From an uncultured Amylibacter sp. (GTDB lineage Bacteria > Pseudomonadota > Alphaproteobacteria > Rhodobacterales > Rhodobacteraceae), in assembly GCA_938001995.1 (NCBI GenBank), contig CALLAV010000183.1, positions 1 through 7,166 on the forward strand: DNA of 7,166 bases, in the 5' to 3' direction. Below are positions 6,875-7,166 of the stretch, in pieces (within the stretch, counting starts at the first letter, position 1; each line of letters starts with the position of its first letter). Both the position numbers and the translations under genes were made by a program. A model generated the notes under the pieces. The model saw nothing but the letters and a program-made list of their open reading frames with translations. It did no database searches and was not told the origin of the DNA.

Positions 6875-7166
6875 TAATCGTCTCCCTGCACGGCGGCCGC
6901 TTCAATGGCGGCCTGCTCTGCTACGGTTAAAGTCAGCGGCACGGCCACGGGGTTTTCCAACCCCAGAACGAATGCACGCGCATACCCAAAGGCTTGCAAA
7001 ATCAAGCGCAGTACCAGCACCCCAAAGGCAATCGGCACGACCAGTTTGCTCGGCCACCACGGAATATAAATGTCGGTAGTACTGTCGCGCGAACACAGCG
7101 GGCGCGAACAATCAAAGGCACGATCAAAGTGTTCAAAGGCCCCCCACGTCAGCGCCACAATCAGCA
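6874..7166 (-). CDS. dctQ: TRAP transporter small permease, DctQ (C-terminal part, runs off right edge)
   Basis: The 96 visible residues are the C-terminal portion of the small membrane subunit of the TRAP transporter. The frame stays open to the window edge (LIVALTWGAFEHFD...), so the true start lies outside; an internal GTG at 7158 should not be taken as the start. Visible are the end of a hydrophobic segment, a loop with two close cysteines (DCSRPLCSRDSTT), the WWPSKLVVPIAF entry into the last TM helix that is typical of DctQ C-termini, the helix itself (VVPIAFGVLVLRLILQAFGYA), and a polar, Ala-rich tail AEQAAIEAAAVQGDD. The stop overlaps the dctM ATG (TAATG), and pairing with dctM makes the assignment firm despite low sequence conservation in this family. 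A dctP gene for the binding protein is expected further upstream. Confidence 0.85.
   Translation of the reverse strand, partial: LIVALTWGAFEHFDRAFDCSRPLCSRDSTTDIYIPWWPSKLVVPIAFGVLVLRLILQAFGYARAFVLGLENPVAVPLTLTVAEQAAIEAAAVQGDD
6881..6887 (-). promoter_or_regulatory. dctM ribosome binding site
   Basis: AGGGAGA on the minus strand lies 6 nt before the dctM ATG, inside the 3' end of dctQ. Thus dctM has its own good ribosome site as well as the TAATG overlap. Confidence 0.65.

Overview
The window looks like a chromosomal segment from an alphaproteobacterium, most likely a Rhodobacterales (Roseobacter-type) bacterium. The reasons are the alphaproteobacterial GroES/GroEL sequences, a textbook CIRCE operator in front of groESL, a CTTGAC-type -35 box, a YjbH/YjbF pair and a TRAP transporter. 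Base composition is moderately GC-rich throughout. I see no insertion sequence, integrase, tRNA or CRISPR array. The taxonomic placement is inference from protein resemblance, not a database result.

Layout. (1) 1-1337, minus strand: the groES-groEL chaperonin operon, with groEL running off the left edge (339 N-terminal codons visible). Its control region (about 1338-1453) holds a strong Shine-Dalgarno, a perfect CIRCE inverted repeat (TTAGCACTC-N9-GAGTGCTAA) and a promoter-like -35/-10 pair just upstream, consistent with HrcA repression. (2) 1551-2534, plus strand: a secreted TraB/GumN-family protein, divergent from groESL. (3) 2668-5429, plus strand: yjbH and yjbF, an outer-membrane beta-barrel protein and an outer-membrane lipoprotein of the exopolysaccharide/group 4 capsule (YjbEFGH/GfcBCD) type, coupled by a TAATG stop/start overlap. 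(4) 5430-5458: a hairpin that probably terminates transcription from both sides. (5) 5474-7166, minus strand: the large (DctM) and small (DctQ, partial) membrane subunits of a TRAP transporter, again joined by TAATG. The solute-binding DctP subunit is not visible and would be expected beyond the right edge.

How the parts work together. groESL is a housekeeping stress operon. The three plus-strand genes all encode exported envelope proteins, two of which belong to a known polysaccharide-secretion family. GumN, the family name-giver of the third, also comes from an exopolysaccharide cluster, so a shared envelope or EPS role is plausible but unproven. The TRAP genes are a separate uptake unit whose substrate cannot be read from the permeases. 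Every stretch without a gene is under 300 bp. I found no convincing evidence of a wholly new system; the points most worth a second look are the TraB/GumN-YjbH-YjbF grouping and the domain architecture of YjbH.
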